64,000 nucleotides of DNA from Parahaliea mediterranea (GTDB lineage Bacteria > Pseudomonadota > Gammaproteobacteria > Pseudomonadales > Halieaceae): the NCBI RefSeq assembly GCF_017255185.1, contig NZ_JAFKCZ010000001.1, positions 62,001-126,000 of the forward strand. Direction: 5' to 3'. The notes under the pieces are model-generated. The model was not told where the DNA came from, did not search any database, and saw nothing but the letters and a program-made list of their open reading frames with translations. A program made the position numbers and the translations under genes. Positions 57,247-64,000 of this stretch are shown piece after piece; position 1 is the first letter of the stretch, and every line of letters starts with the position of its first letter.

Positions 57247-59082
57247 ATGAAGCTCGCCACCATCGACATCCTGATCATCGCCCTGTTCCTGGTCGGCACC
57301 ATCGGCCTGGGGCTGTGGCTGTCGCGCCTGGCCAGCCGCAACCTGCAGACCTATTTCCTGGCCGGCAACGACATCCCCTGGTACATGCTGGGGTTGTCGA
57401 ACGCCTCGGGAATGTTCGATGTCTCCGGCACCATGATCGCGGTGGCCTGGATGTTCGTCTACGGCGTGAAAAGCGCGTGGATTCCCTGGTTGTGGCCGGT
57501 GTGGAACCAGATCATCATGATGATCTTCCTCGCCCTGTGGATGCGCCGCTCGAAGGTGCTGACCGGCGCCGAGTGGATCAGTTTCCGTTTCGGCGACCGC
57601 GGCGGCGCGCGCCTGGCCCACCTCGTCACCGTGTTGTTCGCGGTGATCATCGTGATCGCCTTCATGGCCTACTTCGTGGAGGGGATCGGCAAGTTCTCGG
57701 CCCAGTTCCTGCCCTGGGACCTGGCTTTCAGCCTCGGCGGCGTGCGGTTCAGCAGCGAGGACAGCTACGCCCTGGTCATCATTGGTCTCACCACGCTCTA
57801 CACCCTCAAGGGCGGCTTCTACAGCGTGGTTGGCACCGAGGTCATGCAGTTCCTGGTGATGACCGTGGCCTGCCTGATCGTGGGGGTGATCGCCTTCAAC
57901 GCCACCACCGCGGAGCAGATACGGGCGGCGGTGCCGGAGGGCTGGGACAGCCTGTGGTTCGGCTGGGAACTGGGACTGGACTGGTCCTCGCTGCTGCCCG
58001 CGGCCGATGGCCGTATCGCCGAGGACGGCTACGGGGCCTTTGGTTTCCTGTTCATGCTGATGGTGTTCAAGGGCATCTTCGCCAGTTTGGCGGGTCCGGT
58101 GCCCAGCTATGACATGCAGCGGGTACTGGGCACGCGCTCGCCCTCGGAAGCGGCCAAGATGTTCGGCCTGACGCCGCTGGTGTTGTCCTTCCCGCGCTAT
58201 TTCATGATCGCCGGCATTACCGTACTGGCCCTGGTGTACATGGACAGCAGCGCCCTGGTCGACGCCAGAGGCCGCCTGGACTTTGAACAGGTGCTGCCCT
58301 ACGCCATCTCGGAATACGTGGACGCCGGTTTTCGCGGCCTGCTGCTGGCGGGCCTGCTGGCGGCCTTCATGTCCACCTTCGCCGCCTTTATCAACGCCGG
58401 TTCGGCCTACGTGGTCAACGATATCTACCGCAAGTACATCGACGAGAACGCCAGCGACCGGACCTATGTGCGTTTGGGCTACCTGGTTACCGCCGCGCTG
58501 GTGGTGACGGGCCTGTACTTCGGCTTTGCCGGTGGCAATATCCAGGCTCGCACCGACTGGATCGTGGGCCTGCTCTACGGCAGCTACGTGGCCTCCAACG
58601 TACTCAAGTGGCTGTGGTGGCGCTTCAACGGCTTTGGCTATTTCAGCGGCATGCTGGCGGGCATGCTGGGGGTGGCGCTGATTCCCCCGGCGCTGGAGGC
58701 GGCGGGCTACCAGCTACTGGCCATCCAGCAGTTTCCGCTGCTGCTGGCGGTGGCCCTGCTCGGCAGCGTGGCCGGCTGCCTGCTGACGGCGCCGGTGGAG
58801 TGGGAGCAGCTCAAGCTGTTTTACCGCCAGACCCGGCCCTGGGGTTGGTGGGGGCCGGTGGCGGCGGCGGTGGTGGCCGAGGCCCCGGCTTTTCGACCCA
58901 ACCGGGACTTCGCCCGTGACATGGGCAACGTGCTGGTGGGTATCGTGTGGCAGATGACCCTGGTGGTGATCCCCATGTTCGCCATGATCCGCGCCACCGA
59001 CAGCCTGCTGTGGAGCGTCGGGGTGTTCGCCCTGACCACCTGGCTGTTGAAGAAATACTGGTGGGATCGCCTGGAGGATTAA
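57247..59082 (+). CDS. Sodium:solute symporter (SSS), probable GlcNAc/chitobiose importer
   Basis: 611 residues, about 13-14 membrane helices. SSS-family features: YFLAGNDIPWYMLGLSN-type helix 1-2 region, GAEWISFRFGDRGG and FMSTFAAFINAGSAYVVNDIY. Last gene of the plus-strand operon, 23 bases after the hexosaminidase. Placed to carry GlcNAc or chitobiose across the inner membrane after TonB-dependent entry; specificity is inferred from context. Confidence 0.88.
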   Translation: MKLATIDILIIALFLVGTIGLGLWLSRLASRNLQTYFLAGNDIPWYMLGLSNASGMFDVSGTMIAVAWMFVYGVKSAWIPWLWPVWNQIIMMIFLALWMRRSKVLTGAEWISFRFGDRGGARLAHLVTVLFAVIIVIAFMAYFVEGIGKFSAQFLPWDLAFSLGGVRFSSEDSYALVIIGLTTLYTLKGGFYSVVGTEVMQFLVMTVACLIVGVIAFNATTAEQIRAAVPEGWDSLWFGWELGLDWSSLLPAADGRIAEDGYGAFGFLFMLMVFKGIFASLAGPVPSYDMQRVLGTRSPSEAAKMFGLTPLVLSFPRYFMIAGITVLALVYMDSSALVDARGRLDFEQVLPYAISEYVDAGFRGLLLAGLLAAFMSTFAAFINAGSAYVVNDIYRKYIDENASDRTYVRLGYLVTAALVVTGLYFGFAGGNIQARTDWIVGLLYGSYVASNVLKWLWWRFNGFGYFSGMLAGMLGVALIPPALEAAGYQLLAIQQFPLLLAVALLGSVAGCLLTAPVEWEQLKLFYRQTRPWGWWGPVAAAVVAEAPAFRPNRDFARDMGNVLVGIVWQMTLVVIPMFAMIRATDSLLWSVGVFALTTWLLKKYWWDRLED

Positions 59083-59087
59083 AAAGC

Positions 59088-59111
59088 GGCGCAATGAATT
59101 GCGCCCTACAG
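59088..59111 (-). repeat. REP-like element (GGCGC/GCGCC stem)
   Basis: Inverted copy with stem GGCGCAA/TTGCGCC and CTACAG head (CTGTAGGG on the minus strand). Another compensated stem variant of the family. Confidence 0.75.
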
Positions 59112-59127
59112 GAAGCGCACGCCACCC

Positions 59128-59151
59128 CTGTAGGGTCGAATTCATTCGACC
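59128..59151 (+). repeat. REP-like element (GGTCG/CGACC stem)
   Basis: CTGTAGGG then TCGAATTCATTCGA and CC; the same sequence as at 39661 and, inverted, 16157. Confidence 0.8.
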
Positions 59152-59157
59152 AACAAT

Positions 59158-59203
59158 CGGCGGAATGAATGGCCCGAAAAGAGGGGCCGGCCCTCCGCCC
59201 TAC
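59158..59203 (-). repeat. Long-form REP-like element, inverted
   Basis: On the minus strand it begins GTAGGGCGGA, passes GGCCCCTCTTTTCGGGCC and ends ATTCATTCCGCCG; a near-copy of 16198-16244. The three elements fill the gap between the convergent symporter and nagB genes. Confidence 0.7.
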
Positions 59204-59207
59204 GCGT

Positions 59208-60002
59208 TCATCCCCGCCCCAAACGTGCCAGCAGCGCCTGGTTCTCGCGTTCGATATGCTTGAAAAAATCCGGCTGGCTCAGGTGGCTGGCGGCGTCCTC
59301 GTCCACCAGCACCACGGTTGCCGGGTGCATCTGCAGGATGGAGGCGGGGCACCAGGCGGACACGGGGCCCTCCACCATTGCCTTGACCGCCGCCGCCTTG
59401 CTCTCCCCGGTGGCCAGCAACACCACCAGGCGCGACTCCATGATGGTGCCAATGCCCATGGTGATGGCCATGTGCGGCTGGGGTTCGCCGGCGCGGAAAA
59501 AGCGCGCGTTGTCGTCGATGGTCTCCCGGGTCAGGGTTTTTACCCGGGTGCGGGAGGCGAGGCAGGAGGTGGGCTCGTTGAAGCCGATATGGCCGTTGCG
59601 GCCAATGCCGAGCAGCTGGATGTCGATGCCGCCAGCGTCGACGATGGCGCGCTCGTAGTCCTCGCAGGCGGCGATCGGGTCCGCCGCGTCGCCGGCGGGC
59701 ACGCGGGTATTGCCCGGCGCGATATCGATGTGGTCGAAGAACTCCCGCTGCATGAACTGGCGATAGCTCTGGGGGTGCGTGGCGGGCAGGTCCAGGTACT
59801 CGTCCAGGTTGAAGCTGCGCACCTCGCCAAAGCCCAGCAGCCCGGCGCGGTGGCGGGCGATCAGCTCGCGGTACAGGCTCACCGGCGTGGAGCCGGTGGC
59901 GAGCCCAAGCACCGAGGCCGGCTTGCGCGCCAGTTGCTGCTGGAAGAGGTCGGCGCCGTAGTGGGCGACTGCCGCGGGATTGTCGAGAATCACGACTTTC
60001 AT
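59208..60002 (-). CDS. nagB: Glucosamine-6-phosphate deaminase
   Basis: 264 residues, the usual size. Converts glucosamine-6-phosphate to fructose-6-phosphate and ammonia. [20 protein letters not shown] (catalytic Asp), [13 protein letters not shown] (catalytic His) and TMGIGTIM are present. ATG 60002 overlaps the nagA stop (ATGA). Third gene of the lacI-nagA-nagB operon. Confidence 0.97.
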   Translation of the reverse strand: MKVVILDNPAAVAHYGADLFQQQLARKPASVLGLATGSTPVSLYRELIARHRAGLLGFGEVRSFNLDEYLDLPATHPQSYRQFMQREFFDHIDIAPGNTRVPAGDAADPIAACEDYERAIVDAGGIDIQLLGIGRNGHIGFNEPTSCLASRTRVKTLTRETIDDNARFFRAGEPQPHMAITMGIGTIMESRLVVLLATGESKAAAVKAMVEGPVSAWCPASILQMHPATVVLVDEDAASHLSQPDFFKHIERENQALLARLGRG

Positions 60003-61177
60003 GCTTGTTGGTCCTGTTGTCCCCCTGCCTGGAGGTGTGACTGGTGTTGTCCCGCCGCCCAGGTGTCCAGCACCCGCAGGTCGTTGTCGAGATGCAGCAG
60101 GTCGGCGCGATATCCCGGGGCAATGCGCCCCAGGCGATGTTCTTCTCCCAGGAAGGTGGCCGGATAGCGGGACGCCATGCGCAGGCACTCGACCAGCGGC
60201 AGGCCGACCTCCCGGTGGCAGTAGCGCACCGCGTCGATCATGCCGATGGCGCTGCCCGCCAGGGCGCCCTCGGCATTGACCAGGCGGCCGCCGCGGACCT
60301 CGATGCGCTCGCCGTAGAGCTCGAACCAGTCGCGGCTGTCGCCCACGGTGGCCATGGCGTCGGTCACCAGGCACAGTTTGCCGGCGGGCAGCGCGCGCTG
60401 GGCGACGCGAATACTCGCCGGATGGACGTGGTGGCCGTCGGCGATGATTCCCGCCCAGCAGTCGCCACCGTCGAGGGCCGCGCCCACCGCGCCGGGTTCC
60501 CGGCTCGCCAGGGGGCTCATGGCGTTGAACAGGTGGGTGAAACCGCGCAGGCCCTCCGCGCGCGCCGCCGCGATCTGTTGGTAGCTGGCGTCGGTGTGGC
60601 CGGCGCAGACCCGCACGCCGGCGGCGGTGAGTGTGGCGATGGCGCCAGCTGGCAGGTGCTCCGGGGCCAGGGTCACCACGGTGGGCACCTCGCTCGCCAG
60701 CGCCGCCAGCCAGCGCAGGTCCTCGCTGGAGGGCTCGCGAATCATGTCCGCGCGGTGGGTGCCGCGGCGCGCGGCGGCGAAGAACGGGCCCTCGATGTGA
60801 ATGCCCAGTACACCGGAGTTGCCCGCGGCCATCGCCGCCCGTACCGCCATCGCGGCGGCGCGCTGCACCGCGGGGGTGTCGCTGATGACCGTGGGCAGCA
60901 TGGCGGTGGTTCCGGTGGCGCGGTGGGCGGCCACCATGCGCTCGATCCCCGCCCGGTCGGGGCTGTTGTTCAGCAGTACGCCGCCGCCGCCGTTGACCTG
61001 GATGTCGATAAAGCCCGGGGCCAGAAAGCCCCCGGCCAGCTCAAGGCATGGTGTGCCGGGGGGGATATCGTCCCGGCCGACGATAGCCCGCACCATGTGC
61101 CCGTCCAGCAGAACCGCGCAGCACCCGCGCCACCTGTCGCCGTCGAACAATCGCGGGGTGAGCAGCGCCCGGATCAT
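59999..61177 (-). CDS. nagA: N-acetylglucosamine-6-phosphate deacetylase
   Basis: 392 residues. Amidohydrolase fold: [21 protein letters not shown] (metal Glu), AGHTDAS and FTHLFNAM (metal His residues), [10 protein letters not shown] (catalytic Asp). Deacetylates GlcNAc-6-phosphate. Start and stop overlap its neighbours by four bases on both sides (lacI stop and nagB start), so all three are translationally coupled. Confidence 0.97.
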   Translation of the reverse strand: MIRALLTPRLFDGDRWRGCCAVLLDGHMVRAIVGRDDIPPGTPCLELAGGFLAPGFIDIQVNGGGGVLLNNSPDRAGIERMVAAHRATGTTAMLPTVISDTPAVQRAAAMAVRAAMAAGNSGVLGIHIEGPFFAAARRGTHRADMIREPSSEDLRWLAALASEVPTVVTLAPEHLPAGAIATLTAAGVRVCAGHTDASYQQIAAARAEGLRGFTHLFNAMSPLASREPGAVGAALDGGDCWAGIIADGHHVHPASIRVAQRALPAGKLCLVTDAMATVGDSRDWFELYGERIEVRGGRLVNAEGALAGSAIGMIDAVRYCHREVGLPLVECLRMASRYPATFLGEEHRLGRIAPGYRADLLHLDNDLRVLDTWAAGQHQSHLQAGGQQDQQA

Positions 61178-62211
61178 TGCGCGGGGGGGCAGGTCGAGTC
61201 CCGCACCACGAGTGTGGGCAGGAAGCCGTTGTCGGGCAGTGCGTCCGTCGCTGTGTCGGTGCCCTGGCGCGCGGCGCGAATGCTCGCGATCAGGTGGCTG
61301 GCGGCGCTGCCGGCGATCGCGGTATTGGGCTGGTGCGCGGTGGTGAGTTTGGGCCAGGTCTGGCGCGAAAAGGGGCTGTCCTCGAAACCGACGATGGACA
61401 GCTCCTGCGGCACCGCCACCTCGCTGATGCGGGCCGAGAACAGCGCCCCCGCGGCGATCTCGTCGTTGGCCGCGAAAATCGCGGTGGGACGCGGGTCCCC
61501 GGTCAGCAGCTGCCGGGTGCGCTCGGCGCCGGAGTCAAAGTTGAACTCGCCCGGGACGATCAGGGTGTCGTCGCGCTCGATGCCCCTATCCGCCAGGGCA
61601 GCCAGGTAGCCGCGCCGGCGCTCCATGTTGGAGCGGTGGATGTCCTCGCCGCCGAGAAAGGCGATGCGCCGGTGGCCGAGGCCCGCCAGATAATCGGTGA
61701 TGGCGAAGGCCGCCTGGTAGTCGTTGACGAAGATGCAGGGCTCGTTCTCGGCGGGGTCCGCGGTGCCGGATACAATACGCACAAAACTGAGCTTGCGACG
61801 GCGCAGCGCCGCCACCAGCTCCGGAGTCTCTGAAAATGGGGGTGTCAACACCAGGCCGGCGATGTGTCCGTGACTGAGCATCTGTTCCAGTTCTTCCTGC
61901 ACCCCGTCGGATCGGGAGTTTAGCGGGTGGATCAGCAGCTCGTAGCCCTGGGCCCGGCACTCCGCCAGCAGGCCGTGCTGCATTTCGATGACGTAGTGGC
62001 TGTTGGGGTTGTCGTAGATAAAGGCGATGAAGCCCGGCGCCCCCCGCAGCTGGCGGGCGGACAGGTTGGGCTGGTAGTTGAGTTCCTCGATGGCCGCCCA
62101 CACCCGGCGCTGCAAGTCCTCGCCCACCGAGGGCTCCCGATTGATGACCCGGGACACGGTTTTGAAGGAGACGCCGGCGAGCTTGGCGACGTCCTTGATG
62201 GTGGCTTTCAT
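61174..62211 (-). CDS. LacI-family regulator of the GlcNAc locus (NagR-like)
   Basis: 345 residues. HTH at 1-26 (KATIKDVAKLAGVSFKTVSRVIN), hinge helix LSARQLRG (about 51-58), then a periplasmic-binding-like effector domain. First gene of the operon with nagA and nagB. Its upstream region carries GACAACGTTGTC, identical to the two sites before the TonB receptor, indicating autoregulation and control of both operons. The effector is probably GlcNAc-6-phosphate, as known for related NagR proteins; not shown here. Confidence 0.9.
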   Translation of the reverse strand: MKATIKDVAKLAGVSFKTVSRVINREPSVGEDLQRRVWAAIEELNYQPNLSARQLRGAPGFIAFIYDNPNSHYVIEMQHGLLAECRAQGYELLIHPLNSRSDGVQEELEQMLSHGHIAGLVLTPPFSETPELVAALRRRKLSFVRIVSGTADPAENEPCIFVNDYQAAFAITDYLAGLGHRRIAFLGGEDIHRSNMERRRGYLAALADRGIERDDTLIVPGEFNFDSGAERTRQLLTGDPRPTAIFAANDEIAAGALFSARISEVAVPQELSIVGFEDSPFSRQTWPKLTTAHQPNTAIAGSAASHLIASIRAARQGTDTATDALPDNGFLPTLVVRDSTCPPAQ

Positions 62212-62287
62212 TCCGCGCGGTGTCCTCGTGCCTGCGTGGGCGGGCTGGTGAAATGCAGCCTATCGATGCCCGTGGTCCCAAAGGGGC

Positions 62288-62323
62288 AGTGTAACGGAAA
62301 GGTTCCGGTGGTGACAACGTTGT
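62288..62323 (-). promoter_or_regulatory. Probable promoter of the lacI-nagA-nagB operon
   Basis: On the minus strand TTGTCA (inside the operator) is followed by an 18-base spacer and TACACT. The regulator's palindrome overlaps the -35 box. Coordinates approximate. Confidence 0.5.
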
Positions 62324-62324
62324 C
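62313..62324. promoter_or_regulatory. NagR-type operator 3 (GACAACGTTGTC)
   Basis: Perfect copy of the palindromes at 51028 and 51062, about 100 bases before the regulator gene. Like operator 2 it is followed by CAT, a few bases and TTTGTCACA. Confidence 0.8.
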
Positions 62325-62411
62325 ATGGCTTTGTCACAATCGCGGGGCGAGTGTCGCCCCTGCGCGGTTTGGAGGCCGGATTCCCGTATGGCGCGTGCAG
62401 GGCGCCGGGGC

Positions 62412-62417
62412 TATAAT
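62412..62417 (+). promoter_or_regulatory. -10 box of the prolyl hydroxylase-like gene
   Basis: TATAAT, perfect -10 hexamer, 58 bases before the ATG. The -35 position is weak. Confidence 0.4.
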
Positions 62418-62475
62418 CGCGCCGCCCCGAGCGTCCCGCGATCGCGAACCGGACCCGGTCACACTGGAGTCTCCC

Positions 62476-63150
62476 ATGCAAACGCCCGCACCGCAGTCGC
62501 CCGTGTCCGCGACACCGCAGGACGACGGCGCGCTGTTCGACCGTATCGCCGATGCCTTGCGCGAGCGGGGTTACGCGGTGTGCCCCAACGCGCTGCCGCC
62601 TGCCCTCTGCGCGGCGCTGCTGGCGCAACTGCAGGCGATGAACAGCGCCGACTTCTCCCGCGCCGGCGTGGGTCGCGAGGAGGACTGGACGTTGAACAAC
62701 TTCGTGCGTTCGGACGCCATCTGCTGGATCACCGGGGCATCGCCGGCGGGGGGCGACTGGCTGGATTGGGCGAGCCGCTTGCGACAGCACCTCAATCGCC
62801 AGTTGTTGCTGGGCCTGTTTTCCTTCGAGTCCCATTTCGCCCACTATCGCCCCGGTGACTTCTACCGCAAGCACCTCGATGCCTTTCGCGGCGACACCAA
62901 TCGGGTGTTGTCCGTGGTGGCCTATCTCAATCCCGACTGGCAGGCGCCGGACGGTGGCGAGCTGCTGATGTACCTCGACGCCGAAGGCGGAAACACCCTC
63001 AAGGTCCTGCCGGGACTGGGCACGGTGGTGGTGTTTCTCAGCGAGGAGTTTCCCCACGAGGTGTTGCCCGCGCGGCGCGACCGCTACTCCATCGCCGGTT
63101 GGTACCGGGTCAACACCTCCCGCGGCGACCGCATCGATCCGCCGCAGTAG
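62476..63150 (+). CDS. PHD2-like 2OG-Fe(II) prolyl hydroxylase
   Basis: 224 residues. Iron ligands H133-x-D135 (YRKHLDAF) and H194 (EFPHEVLPA), 2-oxoglutarate Arg203 (RYSIAGWY). The segment PHEV.PA....RY.I..WY closely follows human PHD2/EGLN and the bacterial enzyme PPHD, which hydroxylates a proline of EF-Tu in Pseudomonas. So a protein, possibly EF-Tu, is the likely substrate. Reads away from the LacI regulator and is unlikely to belong to the GlcNAc pathway, although one NagR site lies in the shared spacer. Confidence 0.82.
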   Translation: MQTPAPQSPVSATPQDDGALFDRIADALRERGYAVCPNALPPALCAALLAQLQAMNSADFSRAGVGREEDWTLNNFVRSDAICWITGASPAGGDWLDWASRLRQHLNRQLLLGLFSFESHFAHYRPGDFYRKHLDAFRGDTNRVLSVVAYLNPDWQAPDGGELLMYLDAEGGNTLKVLPGLGTVVVFLSEEFPHEVLPARRDRYSIAGWYRVNTSRGDRIDPPQ

Positions 63151-63164
63151 GCCTCGCCCGCGGG

Positions 63165-64000
63165 TCAGGCGACGGCGCTGGGCGCCAGGTAGGTGTGTAC
63201 GAGGTAGGCCGAGTAGGCGCAGAAGCAGACCAGCAGGGCTGCCCCCTCGACGCGGTTGATGCGCCGCGTGCCGCGGCGGAAACTGAAGCCGATCACAAAC
63301 AGCGACACCGTCAACAGGGCCATGATCGACATATCGCGGTTGACGATCGACTTCTCCACCACGAAGGGCTCAATGCTCCCGGCGATACCGACCACCGCCA
63401 GGGTGTTGAACAGGTTGGAGCCGATCACGTTGCCCAGGGCCATGTCGTGCTCGCCCTTGCGCGCCGCCATGATCGACGACACCAGCTCGGGTAGCGAGGT
63501 GCCCACCGCGACGATGGTGAGGCCGATGATCAAATCGCTCACCCCAAAGCCCGTGGCCAGTTCGACCGCGCCCCATACCAGCAGGCGCGAGCTGGCCACC
63601 AGCACCAACAGGCCCGCCACCAGCCACAGCCAGGCGTTTTTGAGGGGCATGACGCGGTCGGGCATTTCCTGTTCCAGCTCGGCCACCAGCGAATCGCCGT
63701 TGCCGCGCATGCCCAGGAAAATGGTCCAGGTCATCAGCGCGGCAAACACCGCCAGCAGCACCAGGGCGTCGGTGCGCGACAGGTGGCCGTCCAGTAACTG
63801 CAGGATGGCCAGTGCGGTGATACCGGTGAGGATGGGCAGTTCCTTGCGCAAAACCTGCGATTGCACCGCGATCGGGCTGATGAGCGCGGTCAGGCCCAGC
63901 ACCAGGGCGATGTTGGTGATGTTGGAACCGTAGGCGTTGCCCAGCGCCAGGCCGGGGTTGCCCTGCAGGGCCGCCAGGGCCGATACCAGCATCTCTGGCG
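63165..64000 (-). CDS. Sodium/calcium exchanger family protein (partial)
   Basis: About 278 residues visible; the N-terminal part lies beyond the right edge. CaCA-family alpha repeats: LGNAYGSNITNIALVLG and, in the second half, VGTSLPELVSSIMAARKGEHDMALGNVIGSNLFNTL. Ten-helix inner-membrane antiporter, YrbG-like. The visible frame continues through PEMLVSALAAL to the window end, so the first alpha repeat is split by the edge. Confidence 0.9.
   Translation of the reverse strand, partial: PEMLVSALAALQGNPGLALGNAYGSNITNIALVLGLTALISPIAVQSQVLRKELPILTGITALAILQLLDGHLSRTDALVLLAVFAALMTWTIFLGMRGNGDSLVAELEQEMPDRVMPLKNAWLWLVAGLLVLVASSRLLVWGAVELATGFGVSDLIIGLTIVAVGTSLPELVSSIMAARKGEHDMALGNVIGSNLFNTLAVVGIAGSIEPFVVEKSIVNRDMSIMALLTVSLFVIGFSFRRGTRRINRVEGAALLVCFCAYSAYLVHTYLAPSAVA

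Overview
The window reads as a stretch of chromosome from a GC-rich, aerobic, Gram-negative gammaproteobacterium. The evidence is the pseudomonad-like order ispB / rplU-rpmA-obgE-proB, a uvrA / MFS / ssb neighbourhood, a fabA-fabB operon, many TonB-dependent receptors and outer-membrane proteins, and acyl-CoA dehydrogenases. A marine Halieaceae or Cellvibrionales-like organism is my best guess, but this is inference. No rRNA, tRNA, CRISPR array, prophage or complete insertion sequence was seen.

Layout. 1-2.3 kb (minus strand): an outer-membrane efflux lipoprotein cut by the window edge, two paralogous small proteins with double-glycine leaders behind a sigma-54-type promoter, and a small FHA protein. 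2.4-4.9 kb: a cyclic-nucleotide-binding/patatin phospholipase overlapping a membrane FHA protein. 4.9-11.5 kb: uvrA, an array of REP-like palindromes, an MFS transporter, an FAD oxidoreductase and ssb. 11.6-16.1 kb: a 2OG-Fe(II) oxygenase/sulfotransferase pair, a degenerate RmlD-like protein, moaB and moeA. 16.3-18.1 kb: fabA-fabB. 18.4-22.0 kb: a nucleotide-sugar operon (manC, galU, phosphomannomutase).

22.1-33.1 kb: a porin, then a minus-strand series of TonB receptor, M19 dipeptidase and two secreted IPTL-CTERM proteins with thrombospondin type 3 repeats, with a LysR regulator reading away from it. I consider this one of the two best candidates for an undescribed system; the other is the double-glycine peptide pair. 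33.2-39.7 kb: pgi, ispB, rplU, rpmA, obgE and proB. 39.7-46.8 kb: aldehyde dehydrogenase, ZIP transporter, ICMT-like methyltransferase, hemH, a UrcA-family protein, an exported M20 amidohydrolase, an SDR remnant and a MarR regulator. 47-50.9 kb: a pair of acyl-CoA dehydrogenases and an ABC1/UbiB-family protein.

51.0-62.3 kb is a complete N-acetylglucosamine/chito-oligosaccharide locus built as two convergent operons. The plus-strand operon holds a TonB receptor, GlcNAc kinase, GH20 hexosaminidase and SSS symporter. The minus-strand operon holds a LacI regulator, nagA and nagB. Both promoter regions carry the perfect palindrome GACAACGTTGTC, so one regulator probably controls uptake, hydrolysis, phosphorylation, deacetylation and deamination. 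The window ends with a PHD2-like prolyl hydroxylase and a sodium/calcium exchanger cut by the right edge.

A family of GTAGG-headed palindromes (REP-like) recurs in four intergenic regions (7.9-8.2, 16.2, 39.7 and 59.1 kb).
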